A stretch of 64,000 bases of DNA from Clostridium cavendishii DSM 21758. GTDB taxonomy: Bacteria; Bacillota; Clostridia; Clostridiales; Clostridiaceae. The notes under the pieces were generated by a model. That model had not been told where the DNA came from and ran no database searches. It saw only the letters and a list, made by a program, of their open reading frames with translations. Each line of letters starts with the position of its first letter. Positions within the stretch are counted from its first letter, which is position 1. Both the position numbers and the translations under genes were made by a program. Positions 15,184 through 22,848 of this stretch are shown here, one piece after another. The stretch covers positions 62,001 to 126,000 of the forward strand of contig NZ_FQZB01000015.1 in the NCBI RefSeq assembly GCF_900141845.1. The letters run 5' to 3'.

Positions 15184-17385
15184 ATGTCAGAATCAAAGTG
15201 TCCCATGACAGGAAGAACAAATAAAGCAGTGGTGGGAGAGGGAACCACTAATGAGTATTGGTGGCCAAATCAACTTAAGCTTAATGTTCTTCGTCAAAAC
15301 TGCCCCAAAAGCAATCCTATGTCTACTGATTTTAACTACGCTGAAGAATTTAAGAAATTAGATTACTATGAATTAAAGAATGATTTATATAAGTTAATGA
15401 CAGATTCTAAGGAATGGTGGCCAGCTGACTATGGTCACTATGGACCATTTTTTATTCGTATGGCTTGGCACAGTGCAGGAACATACAGAATTGGTGATGG
15501 TAGAGGAGGTGGAGGACAAGGACTTCAACGTTTTCCACCTCTTAATAGTTGGCCAGATAATATAAACTTAGATAAAGCACGTCGTTTACTTTGGCCAATT
15601 AAAATGAAATATGGAAATAAAATATCCTGGGCTGATCTTATGATATTAACAGGTAATTGTGCATTTGAATCTATGGGACTAAAGACAATTGGGTTTGGTG
15701 GTGGAAGAGAAGACGTTTGGGAACCACAGGAGGATATTTACTGGGGTAGCGAAAAAAAGTGGCTTGGTAAGGAGCGTAATAGAAATCAAAAAGAGCTTGA
15801 AAATCCTCTAGCAGCTGTACAGATGGGATTAATCTATGTAAACCCAGAGGGGCCAAATGGAAATCCAGATCCTAAGGAATCAGTAAAAGAAGTAAGGGAA
15901 ACATTCACTCGTATGGCAATGAATGATCAAGAAACAGTTGCACTTATAGCAGGTGGGCATACCTTTGGTAAATGTCATGGTGCTGTATCACCTACCTATG
16001 TTGGACCAGAGCCAGAAGCTGCACCTATAGAACAGCAAGGTTTGGGGTGGAAAAATAGCTATAAAATTGGTAAAGGACCAGATACCATAAGTAGTGGACT
16101 TGAGGGTGCATGGAAGGCAGAGCCAACAAAGTGGTCAATGGGTTATTTAAAAACATTATTTAAATATGAGTGGGAATTAGTTAAAAGTCCAGCAGGAGCA
16201 TACCAATGGCTTGCTAAGGATGTGGATGAAGAGGACATGGTAGTTGATGCATATGATCCATTAAAAAAGCATAGACCTATGATGACTACAGCAGATTTAG
16301 CATTAAGGTATGACCCTATTTATAAAGCTATAGCAAAGGATTATCTAGAAAATCCTAAAAAGTTTGAGGTGGATTTTGCTCGTGCATGGTTCAAATTAAC
16401 TCATAGAGATATGGGACCAATATCAAGATATCTTGGACCAGAAGTTCCAAAAGAAAATTTCATTTGGCAAGACCCAGTTCCAAAAGCTAACTATAAATTA
16501 ATTAATAAAAAGAATATTTCAGAGCTTAAGAGAAAAATTTTAGATTCAGATCTTTCAATATCAGACCTTGTAACAACAGCTTGGAAATCTGCATCAACAT
16601 TCCGTATATCAGATAAGCGTGGAGGAGCAAATGGGGCAAGAATACGCCTAAAGCCACAAAGAGAATGGGAAGTTAATGAGCCAGAAAGACTTAACAAGGT
16701 GTTAGAAGTACTAGAAAAAATTCAAATGAGTTTTAATAGTTCACACTCAAAGGACAGGAAAGTTTCTTTAGCTGATATTATTGTATTAGGTGGGTGCTTA
16801 GGCATAGAGCAAGCAGCAAAAAATGCAGGGTACAACATAACTGTTCCTTTTACTCCAGGACGTACAGATGCAACTCAAGAGGATACTGATATAAAGTCAT
16901 TTAATGTACTTGAACCTAGGGCAGATGGATTTAGAAATTATATGAAAGACAACTATGAAGTAAAATCAGATGAAATGTTAATAGATAGAGCACAACTATT
17001 ATCACTAACGATTCCAGAGATGACAGTATTAATTGGTGGTATGCGTGTGTTAAACACTAATTATAAGGAATCACAGGAAGGGGTATTTACCCATAGAGAT
17101 GAATGTCTTACAAATGATTTCTTTGTAAATCTTCTTGATATTAATACTGTGTGGAAGGCTATACCTGATATTAAGGAAATGTTTGTAGGTTATGATAGGC
17201 AAACAGGGAGTGTGAAGTGGACAGCGACAAGAGTTGACCTTATATTTGGTTCAAATTCACAGCTTCGTGCAGTCGCAGAGGTTTATGCATCTAATGGCAA
17301 TGAAGAAAAGTTTATACAAGATTTTATAGCAGCATGGAATAAAGTAATGAATGCAGACCGTTTTGATGTTGAACAATATTATTAA
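15184..17385 (+). CDS. katG: Catalase-peroxidase KatG
   Basis: 733 residues, full length for bacterial KatG with its duplicated peroxidase halves. The distal haem pocket is RMAWHSAGTYR (Arg92, Trp95, His96) and the proximal His is in GGHTFGK (His259). Tyr218 and Met244 supply the Met-Tyr-Trp adduct with Trp95 needed for catalase activity; their 26-residue spacing matches other KatGs. It detoxifies hydrogen peroxide in the cytosol. It uses CGT for Arg far more than most neighbours, which rely on AGA, so it may be transferred or highly expressed. It sits alone between two att-like sites. Confidence 0.95.
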   Translation: MSESKCPMTGRTNKAVVGEGTTNEYWWPNQLKLNVLRQNCPKSNPMSTDFNYAEEFKKLDYYELKNDLYKLMTDSKEWWPADYGHYGPFFIRMAWHSAGTYRIGDGRGGGGQGLQRFPPLNSWPDNINLDKARRLLWPIKMKYGNKISWADLMILTGNCAFESMGLKTIGFGGGREDVWEPQEDIYWGSEKKWLGKERNRNQKELENPLAAVQMGLIYVNPEGPNGNPDPKESVKEVRETFTRMAMNDQETVALIAGGHTFGKCHGAVSPTYVGPEPEAAPIEQQGLGWKNSYKIGKGPDTISSGLEGAWKAEPTKWSMGYLKTLFKYEWELVKSPAGAYQWLAKDVDEEDMVVDAYDPLKKHRPMMTTADLALRYDPIYKAIAKDYLENPKKFEVDFARAWFKLTHRDMGPISRYLGPEVPKENFIWQDPVPKANYKLINKKNISELKRKILDSDLSISDLVTTAWKSASTFRISDKRGGANGARIRLKPQREWEVNEPERLNKVLEVLEKIQMSFNSSHSKDRKVSLADIIVLGGCLGIEQAAKNAGYNITVPFTPGRTDATQEDTDIKSFNVLEPRADGFRNYMKDNYEVKSDEMLIDRAQLLSLTIPEMTVLIGGMRVLNTNYKESQEGVFTHRDECLTNDFFVNLLDINTVWKAIPDIKEMFVGYDRQTGSVKWTATRVDLIFGSNSQLRAVAEVYASNGNEEKFIQDFIAAWNKVMNADRFDVEQYY

Positions 17386-17386
17386 A

Positions 17387-17433
17387 TAAAAAACCTCATT
17401 TGCAGTGATTACGATGAAACTTATCATAAGTGA
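17387..17433 (+). repeat. att-like site 4
   Basis: aaaaaacctcattt (17388-17401), then core gaaacttatcataagtga (17416-17433). It is followed not by aaatgaggttt but by an R3 copy. Confidence 0.68.
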
Positions 17434-17577
17434 CACTCCAAATCTTAAATTTGGCTAGTGGAACTTACTCATTCGAATGTGTGTGAGAAGGAGTTTCCTT
17501 TGGAATAAGTAGCCTTAACCATTGAATTTACTTGGTTAAGGCTGTTTTTGTAGGTGAAAATACCGTATCATAAGTTA
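17434..17577. repeat. Boundary module of cassette 4: R3, hairpin, partial att
   Basis: R3 copy 2 (17434-17505), hairpin agccttaacca/tggttaaggct (17511-17521, 17533-17543) followed by a T run, and a second core accgtatcataagt (17562-17575). That second core is exactly 144 bp after the first, the same spacing as in the module at 19095. Confidence 0.6.
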
Positions 17578-17689
17578 AAGCATAATAAGTTTGGTAGTGA
17601 AAACTTACAAAATATGATTTGATTAAAAAGTTAAGAGTGATTATAAAACCCTAAATTATAGCACAATAAATTGGGGGAATTATTGTTAG

Positions 17690-17974
17690 TTAAATAAAGT
17701 ATTTGAAATTAGTTGCATATTTAGTAGGTATGAATTCAATTACTTCATATTTAGCAATGTTTTTTTTATAAAAAGGGTCTTCAGTTATTATAGTATTAAC
17801 TTCATTAATGTCTTGCGCATTACAAAGAATGATCCCACCTGTACGTGGATTTTTTCTTCCAGAACAAATAAATTTTTTAGTCTTATAATATTTTTCAAGA
17901 AATGATATATGGCTAAGTAAATAATGTTCTACTTCATCAATAGGTTTAATATAGGTAAGATTTAATATAAACAT
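17690..17974 (-). CDS. YciI-like protein
   Basis: 94 residues with the dimeric alpha/beta YciI fold pattern: FILNLTYIKPIDEVEHYL, HISFLEKYYKTKKF, and CSGRKNPRTGGIILC. Function in this family is poorly defined; some members are small dehalogenase- or muconolactone-isomerase-like enzymes. The start at 17974 has AAAGGAG 9 bases upstream; an earlier in-frame Met at 18022 would run through the operator. Divergent from the TetR gene, which probably controls it. Confidence 0.8.
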   Translation of the reverse strand: MFILNLTYIKPIDEVEHYLLSHISFLEKYYKTKKFICSGRKNPRTGGIILCNAQDINEVNTIITEDPFYKKNIAKYEVIEFIPTKYATNFKYFI

Positions 17975-18004
17975 GTTGATTTTCTCCTTTAAATAGTTTA
18001 TTAT

Positions 18005-18039
18005 AATAATGACCATGGTCACTGACTATGGTCATTATT
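18005..18039. promoter_or_regulatory. TetR operator between yciI-like and tetR genes
   Basis: Arms aataatgaccat (18005-18016) and atggtcattatt (18028-18039) are perfect inverted repeats. Within them gaccatggtc and gactatggtc form two 10-bp half-palindromes 3 bases apart. Its place in the 104-bp divergent gap fits autoregulation plus control of the YciI-like gene. Confidence 0.7.
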
Positions 18040-18078
18040 ATATGCTTATTAATGTAAAAAATCAAGAAGGGAATAGAT

Positions 18079-18672
18079 ATGTTAAGAAAAGAAAAAGCTA
18101 TTTTTACAAAGAATAAAGTATTTGAGACTGCTATTGAATTAATTAGAGAAAAAGGGTATGAAAATGTTACTATAAGTGAGATATGTGAAAAAGCTGGTGT
18201 AGCAAAAGGGACTTTTTATGTTCATTACAAATCCAAAGAAGATATTGTAAAACAAAGTTACTATTCTGATATGAGTGAATATGTTATAAATAAATATAAT
18301 AATTTAGTTTCAGAACATAAAAATATGAGCATTAAAGAGAAAATAGAGAAATTTCTTATAGCAGAGCTTATGTTTACTAATTATGTTGGATATACAATGA
18401 CATGTCGTGCCTATGTAACTAATTTAACTGAATGTATATATGAGAATAGTAAACATTTTGAAAGACGAAAATTTGTTAAAGAATTAAAGATGTTAATTTT
18501 AGAAGGCATTAATCAAAAGGTGTTTGAGACAAATCAAACTGATGAAGAAATATTTTTATATCTAGAAAGTTTAGTAAGAGGGCTCATGGCTTCATGGTGT
18601 TTTTCAAATGGAGAATTTGATATTGTTAAAAAAGGAGAAAAATATATTAATGAAATTTTAAAAGGATTATAA
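18079..18672 (+). CDS. TetR-family repressor
   Basis: 197 residues. An N-terminal TetR HTH (~12-58: YENVTISEICEKAGVAKGTFYVHYKSKEDI) precedes an all-helical ligand-binding half. The ligand is unknown. Divergent from the YciI-like gene across a clear palindromic operator, so it most likely represses both. AAGAAGG lies ~9 bases before ATG. Confidence 0.85.
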   Translation: MLRKEKAIFTKNKVFETAIELIREKGYENVTISEICEKAGVAKGTFYVHYKSKEDIVKQSYYSDMSEYVINKYNNLVSEHKNMSIKEKIEKFLIAELMFTNYVGYTMTCRAYVTNLTECIYENSKHFERRKFVKELKMLILEGINQKVFETNQTDEEIFLYLESLVRGLMASWCFSNGEFDIVKKGEKYINEILKGL

Positions 18673-18792
18673 TTTAATGGGCATTAAGTTGGCTAAAGAT
18701 GTGAAAATAAATGATACCTTAACAAATAATGATATTTTCAGTAAAAAAATTTACCTAATTTCCAAATGAGAGTAATTTTATAAAGTAGGTTT

Positions 18793-18993
18793 ATTTTTTA
18801 TAAAAGTTTAATATAATATAAATAAGAAAAGCTTAGTGCGTCAACACTAAGCTAAGTCTTAGAACATTTATTTTGTTTTAGGGCTATTGGATGAATTAAA
18901 TAGAGATTTAATTAATAGTTAAAGCACTAATCATTGCAGGATGGGTGCTTTTTCTCTTTGTCATTAAGTTCTATATGAATACCAAGAAATTTA
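18793..18993. repeat. R2 intergenic repeat, copy 2
   Basis: Closely matches 10600-10815, including both hairpins. The minus-strand small ORF of copy 1 is cut short here at about 19005. The 676-bp gap 18673-19349 holds this repeat, att 5 and its boundary module. Confidence 0.65.
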
Positions 18994-19050
18994 ATATTGT
19001 TGGATATTACATCATAATTATGTAAAATAAACATAGCGGTATTAAATGGG

Positions 19051-19094
19051 AAAACCTAACTTGGAGTAGTTATGGAGAACCGAACCATAAGTGA
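19051..19094 (+). repeat. att-like site 5
   Basis: aaaacctaactt (a variant of acctcattt), then core gaaccgaaccataagtga (19077-19094), followed by an R3 copy. Confidence 0.62.
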
Positions 19095-19238
19095 CACTTC
19101 AAATCTTAAATTTGGCTAATGGAACTTACTCATTCGAATGTATGTGAGAAGGAATTTCCTTTGGAACAAGTAGTCTTAGGTGTTGATATGACTTGATTAA
19201 GGTTGATTTTATAGGTAAAAACACCGTATGGTAAGTAA
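19095..19238. repeat. Boundary module of cassette 5: R3, decayed hairpin, partial att
   Basis: R3 copy 3 (19095-19166), a degenerate hairpin (agtcttaggt/gattaaggtt) and a partial core accgtatggtaagtaa (19223-19238), again 144 bp after the first core. Confidence 0.55.
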
Positions 19239-19349
19239 TGATAAATTAACAAAATATATTATAATAAAAGAGGGAAATAATTCTTTAGTGATAGACAAAT
19301 AGGAATTTGTCATTGAGACTATTTTATTAATAATAAAGGAGTAATTGTT

Positions 19350-19829
19350 TTGAAGACAAATAGATGCATAGTAGAAAATTTAAAGCACGATGATTATGAT
19401 GATGTAAAACTATTATATTTAGATAATGAGGTTAGAGAATTCCTAGGTGGAGCTATTTCAGATGAAAGATATAATAGTAGTTTTAAACAAATGATAAATA
19501 ATAATGAAGATTCATTATATTGGGTTGTACGTTTAAAAAATACCAATGATTTTATTGGATTAGTTTCTATAGATACACACCATGATGGAGTTTCCAAGGA
19601 ACTTTCTTATCAATTTTTACCAAGTTATTGGGGGAACGGTTATGCTTTAGAAGTTATAAGAGAAATTCTAAAATTTATATCTACAGAGTTGAATATTAAA
19701 AGTATTATATCTGAAACTCAAGTAGCAAACAAGGCATCATGCCGCCTTTTAAATAACTTAGGGATGAAAGTAGTAGATAAAGTATATAGATTTAATGCAG
19801 AGCAACATATATTTTCACTAAAGTTGTGA
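19350..19829 (+). CDS. GNAT acetyltransferase
   Basis: 159 residues. GNAT fold with acetyl-CoA loop in LPSYWGNGYALEVIREIL (~91-108) and the late NKASCRLLNNLGM. RimJ/RimL-like, substrate unknown. The start is TTG, supported by AAAGGAG 8 bases upstream. Confidence 0.82.
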   Translation: MKTNRCIVENLKHDDYDDVKLLYLDNEVREFLGGAISDERYNSSFKQMINNNEDSLYWVVRLKNTNDFIGLVSIDTHHDGVSKELSYQFLPSYWGNGYALEVIREILKFISTELNIKSIISETQVANKASCRLLNNLGMKVVDKVYRFNAEQHIFSLKL

Positions 19830-19983
19830 TTGGGTATGTTGATTGATAAATTCCAATTTATAAGATGAATTTTAAATTTAATTACTGTATATAAGGCAAT
19901 ACCTAAAATAAATTGAGAATAGAGATATAAGTGTATAAGCTATAATAATACAAGGTATTTAAAAAGTAAGGAGGCAAATATTA

Positions 19984-20166
19984 ATGGTAAAAGTAACTGA
20001 AAAAGCAATGGCTGAAATATGCCAGAAGATTTCTATTGATGAAAAAGAATTGGAGTTTCTTGGGGGAGGTCGTGAAGATTCAGATGGAAGTGTGTATACA
20101 TATAATTCAAGCAGTGGTAAGATGGCATTAAAAATTCTTGCAATATCTGAAGATCAAGCTAATTGA
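19984..20166 (+). pseudogene. Truncated aminoglycoside-phosphotransferase-like gene
   Basis: 60 residues with a good RBS (AAGGAGG). The sequence (FLGGGREDSDGSVYTY, GKMALKIL) looks like the start of a phosphotransferase-family kinase: a Gly-rich loop and the ATP-binding Lys in KMALKIL. It stops before any catalytic loop, so the rest of the gene is missing. The family call is tentative; a real short protein is possible but unlikely. Confidence 0.5.
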
Positions 20167-20270
20167 AAATATTAAAAATCCACCTCAAATATTACTTTAA
20201 CGAGTTTATTTTATGGGTGCAAAACTGATTGTAAATCATTAGACAGATATGCTATTAGTGCAATAAAATG

Positions 20271-20294
20271 ACATGTAAAAACCATTTTACATGC
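20271..20294. promoter_or_regulatory. Palindrome upstream of the XRE membrane regulator
   Basis: catgtaaaa (20272-20280) and ttttacatg (20285-20293) with a 4-base centre, 80 bp before the XRE gene. Related half-sites (gatgtaaaa, agcatg) follow. A candidate operator for autoregulation. Confidence 0.5.
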
Positions 20295-20373
20295 TAAAAA
20301 GTAGTGATGTAAAATAGGTTTGATAGCATGAACATGCTCCAAATTATAGAATGTAAGCAGGAGGAATATCAAA

Positions 20374-20982
20374 GTGGACATTAGTAAACAAATAAAAAAA
20401 TACAGACTTGATTCAAAGTTATCGCAGGAAGATTTGGCTGAAAAAATATTTGTAACACGCCAGACAATTTCAAACTGGGAAAACGGTAAGAACTATCCTG
20501 ATATAAATAGCTTGGTACTATTAAGTAATCTCTTTGACGTTTCTCTTGATATTCTAGTTAAAGGAGATTTGGAGGAAATGAAAGAAGAAATTAAAAAAGA
20601 AGAAATTAAAACAGATGACATTAAAAAGTTTAACCGTGACGGAGAAATCTTTACTTTATTACTTATTGCAACAGGAGTATTGGTCTTACCACTATTTCTT
20701 TTCTTAGAATTTATTGGAGTTGTAATTTGGTTGGTAATATTTGGTGCTACAATGTATTATGCAAGACGCGTTGAAAAACAAAAGAAAACTTATGATGTTC
20801 AAACATTCAGAGAAATCATAGCTTTTACCGAGGGAAAAAAACTTGATGAAATTGAAAAGAAGTGTGAGATTGCAAAACGCCCATACCAAGACGTGATCTC
20901 AGTAATTTGTTCGGGATTGATTGCAGCAGTTGTCACTATAGGAATGTATTTTTTATTTAGATTAGTTGGGTATATCAAATAG
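20374..20982 (+). CDS. XRE regulator with C-terminal membrane segments
   Basis: 202 residues. HTH_3 occupies ~5-60 (SQEDLAEKIFVTRQTISNWENG). A charged linker (~67-90) is followed by two helices around 93-130 and one final helix (~178-198). Membrane-tethered XRE proteins of this layout are common in Firmicutes, often linked to stress or antimicrobial response. GTG start with GGAGG upstream. The regulated genes are not evident beyond its own promoter palindrome. Confidence 0.83.
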   Translation: MDISKQIKKYRLDSKLSQEDLAEKIFVTRQTISNWENGKNYPDINSLVLLSNLFDVSLDILVKGDLEEMKEEIKKEEIKTDDIKKFNRDGEIFTLLLIATGVLVLPLFLFLEFIGVVIWLVIFGATMYYARRVEKQKKTYDVQTFREIIAFTEGKKLDEIEKKCEIAKRPYQDVISVICSGLIAAVVTIGMYFLFRLVGYIK

Positions 20983-21185
20983 TTACTGATTTAAAAATTT
21001 TAATTTATCTATTAGTTAAAGATTTTTAAATGGAAAAGATTAATATATGTTTATTAGGATATTTTACTAAGAATGAAATAGGAACAATATGTCCAGATGT
21101 AGGCGAAGCTACTATAGATTGATTATTTTTTCTTAAGTATAAGTTTTAAATTATTTATAATACTGCCGATATAGGTATAAAAAAC

Positions 21186-21220
21186 AGGACTTACTGTAAT
21201 AAAGTAAGTCCTTGGTACAT
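21186..21220. terminator. Bidirectional terminator
   Basis: Arms aggacttac (21186-21194) and gtaagtcct (21204-21212) between the convergent XRE and GNAT genes. A very similar stem occurs at 22750-22778. Confidence 0.65.
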
Positions 21221-21262
21221 TTTTTATAAAAAATATGATGCAAATATAATATAGATTAGGCA

Positions 21263-22336
21263 TTAATCATTCAGATGAATATTTTCATCTAAAAAATTAA
21301 TCCAAGCATTTTTAGTAAAGTTAGAACATATACCATAGGTTTGAAGTTTAATAATCCAGTTTTTAAATCTTAAATAATCTAGTTCAATTTTTTTCTGCTT
21401 AATATTTGTCATAATATTAATAGTTTTTTCAACATCATTAGATTTTATATAAGCATAAACACATTCCAGTATCAAACGTTCTTCAGTTTTAGATGCATCT
21501 TCTAAATATTCACCCCATTCGTGCCATTCAGATTCAGATAAATCCTTTAAATTTTCAATTGGAGGATAAGAACTGAAAGAATAATATTGATTAATAATTT
21601 TAAATCCTAATTTTTCCGCAGTCGCAATTGAACCTTTGTTAGAATCTACACAAAGCCAATCAATTTTTTCATATCCCTTTGTAAAACAATCTCTAATAGT
21701 TGCAGCAGCAGCTATTTTCGCAAAACCATTTTTTCTATATCTTTCATCTGTGTATATCCCAATTGCAATTGTCTTTTTAAAACTACAATCACTTAATGAC
21801 CAACTCACAATTATCTTGTCATTACGTATTAAATACCCTGTGCCATATTTTTTGAACTTTTCATCGTCACTCCAATTTTCAGCCAATATTTCTAGTATTC
21901 TTTCTGAATTTTCAAAGGAGTTTTTTCTTAAGAAAGATATATCGACTTTTTCTAATATATAACCTTCTTTCAAAGGGGCATTACAATCCACAAATTTATC
22001 ATTAAATAACACATAATGCCTTCTTTTATATTTTCTAATGAAATGATTTTTATGAATAGTTGGTATTTTATCCATCCATTCACAAGAATCAGGAACTAAT
22101 TGATCCCAAAAATCTAGTTCTGAAGACACCTCAGAATTAAACACTTCATCATTTGAATTACCAGCAATTAAATTACACTCACTAGTCTTTATCAATGCTG
22201 AAGTTGGATTATCAATGTTGTTTACATATATCTCACCAGGATTTTCACAATTGATAACAGAAAATACTGATAATTCATCTTGAGATTTAACTAAATGGGT
22301 TATTTTCTTAAATTCTTTACTATCTAATTTAATCAC
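21263..22336 (-). CDS. Two-part GNAT acetyltransferase
   Basis: 357 residues. Residues ~95-260 carry a GNAT domain (IAIGIYTDERYRKNGFAKI, with GSIATAEKLGFK near 235) of the clostridial GNAT_acetyltran type. The N-terminal ~90 residues form the companion half-fold and the C-terminal ~80 a helical tail. Substrate unknown. GGAGAG precedes ATG. It is convergent with the XRE gene. Confidence 0.8.
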   Translation of the reverse strand: MIKLDSKEFKKITHLVKSQDELSVFSVINCENPGEIYVNNIDNPTSALIKTSECNLIAGNSNDEVFNSEVSSELDFWDQLVPDSCEWMDKIPTIHKNHFIRKYKRRHYVLFNDKFVDCNAPLKEGYILEKVDISFLRKNSFENSERILEILAENWSDDEKFKKYGTGYLIRNDKIIVSWSLSDCSFKKTIAIGIYTDERYRKNGFAKIAAAATIRDCFTKGYEKIDWLCVDSNKGSIATAEKLGFKIINQYYSFSSYPPIENLKDLSESEWHEWGEYLEDASKTEERLILECVYAYIKSNDVEKTINIMTNIKQKKIELDYLRFKNWIIKLQTYGICSNFTKNAWINFLDENIHLND

Positions 22337-22678
22337 TCTATCTCTCCTACATCTATCATTTATTATGAATGATTTACTTTAAATTGCCGAATTCTCAGGT
22401 TAATAGTAAATATTATACCTATATTATACTGTATTTACAATATTTGAATTAAAAAGTATTTTTATAATAAAACTTTATTTTTTTACTAAGTGTTTCTGTA
22501 AGTGGAATAAATTCTGAAACATATTTTTTTGAAAAATACTGTCATAATCGATAATATGGTGGTGACGATATTTTCAGTTATAAAAGCTGTAATATTAATA
22601 AAAAAAGAAATGATAGATTAATCTAATGATAGAAACAAGGCATACTAACATCCTTAAGCCTTGGAGTTAAATAATGTA

Positions 22679-22733
22679 AAAGTCTCACTTGCAAGTGAAA
22701 CAGAGAAGAGTACCATAAGTAAATGAGGTTTTT
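22679..22733 (+). repeat. att-like site 6
   Basis: aagtctcactt (a degenerate acctcattt), core gaagagtaccataagtaa (22705-22722, 15 of 18 matches), then aaatgaggttttt. It would open a sixth cassette whose far end I cannot find. The 512-bp gap 22337-22848 otherwise shows no gene. Confidence 0.6.
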
Positions 22734-22749
22734 ATTATTAGATGTGTTG

Positions 22750-22778
22750 AAGGACTTACTGGTCATCAGTAAGTCCTT
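22750..22778. terminator. Hairpin after att 6
   Basis: Perfect 12-bp arms aaggacttactg (22750-22761) and cagtaagtcctt (22767-22778), 5-nt loop. It serves as cassette entry hairpin and probably ends the minus-strand ceramidase-like gene. Confidence 0.7.
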
Positions 22779-22848
22779 GGTATTGGTTGTTAGACAGTTG
22801 TGATACATTATGAATAATGTAAAATAACTCAACTGCATCTTATATTTA

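Larger units (their letters stand above)
14994..17433 (+). mobile_element. rlmH-site cassette 3 (single-gene katG cassette)
   Basis: 2.44 kb between att-like copies 3 and 4. It starts with aaatgaggttt, ends with aaaaaacctcattt, and carries only katG behind a hairpin at 15024-15059. It is the cleanest example of the cassette layout in the window. Confidence 0.62.
17434..19094 (+). mobile_element. rlmH-site cassette 4
   Basis: 1.66 kb between att-like copies 4 and 5. It carries a divergent YciI-like/TetR pair with its operator, plus an R2 copy. Its front is a 144-bp boundary module with R3. Confidence 0.58.
19095..22722 (+). mobile_element. rlmH-site cassette 5
   Basis: 3.6 kb between att-like copies 5 and 6. 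It holds GNAT, a truncated phosphotransferase, an XRE membrane regulator and a minus-strand GNAT. Front: 144-bp module with R3. Confidence 0.52.

Noticed and set aside
6514..22733. Integron-like gene cassette array
   Set aside because: Single-gene cassettes suggest it, but the repeats match the rlmH 3' end and SCC inverted repeats, not attC sites, and no tyrosine integron integrase is seen.
6514..22733. Prophage or ICE
   Set aside because: No integrase, structural, packaging, relaxase or conjugation gene is present.
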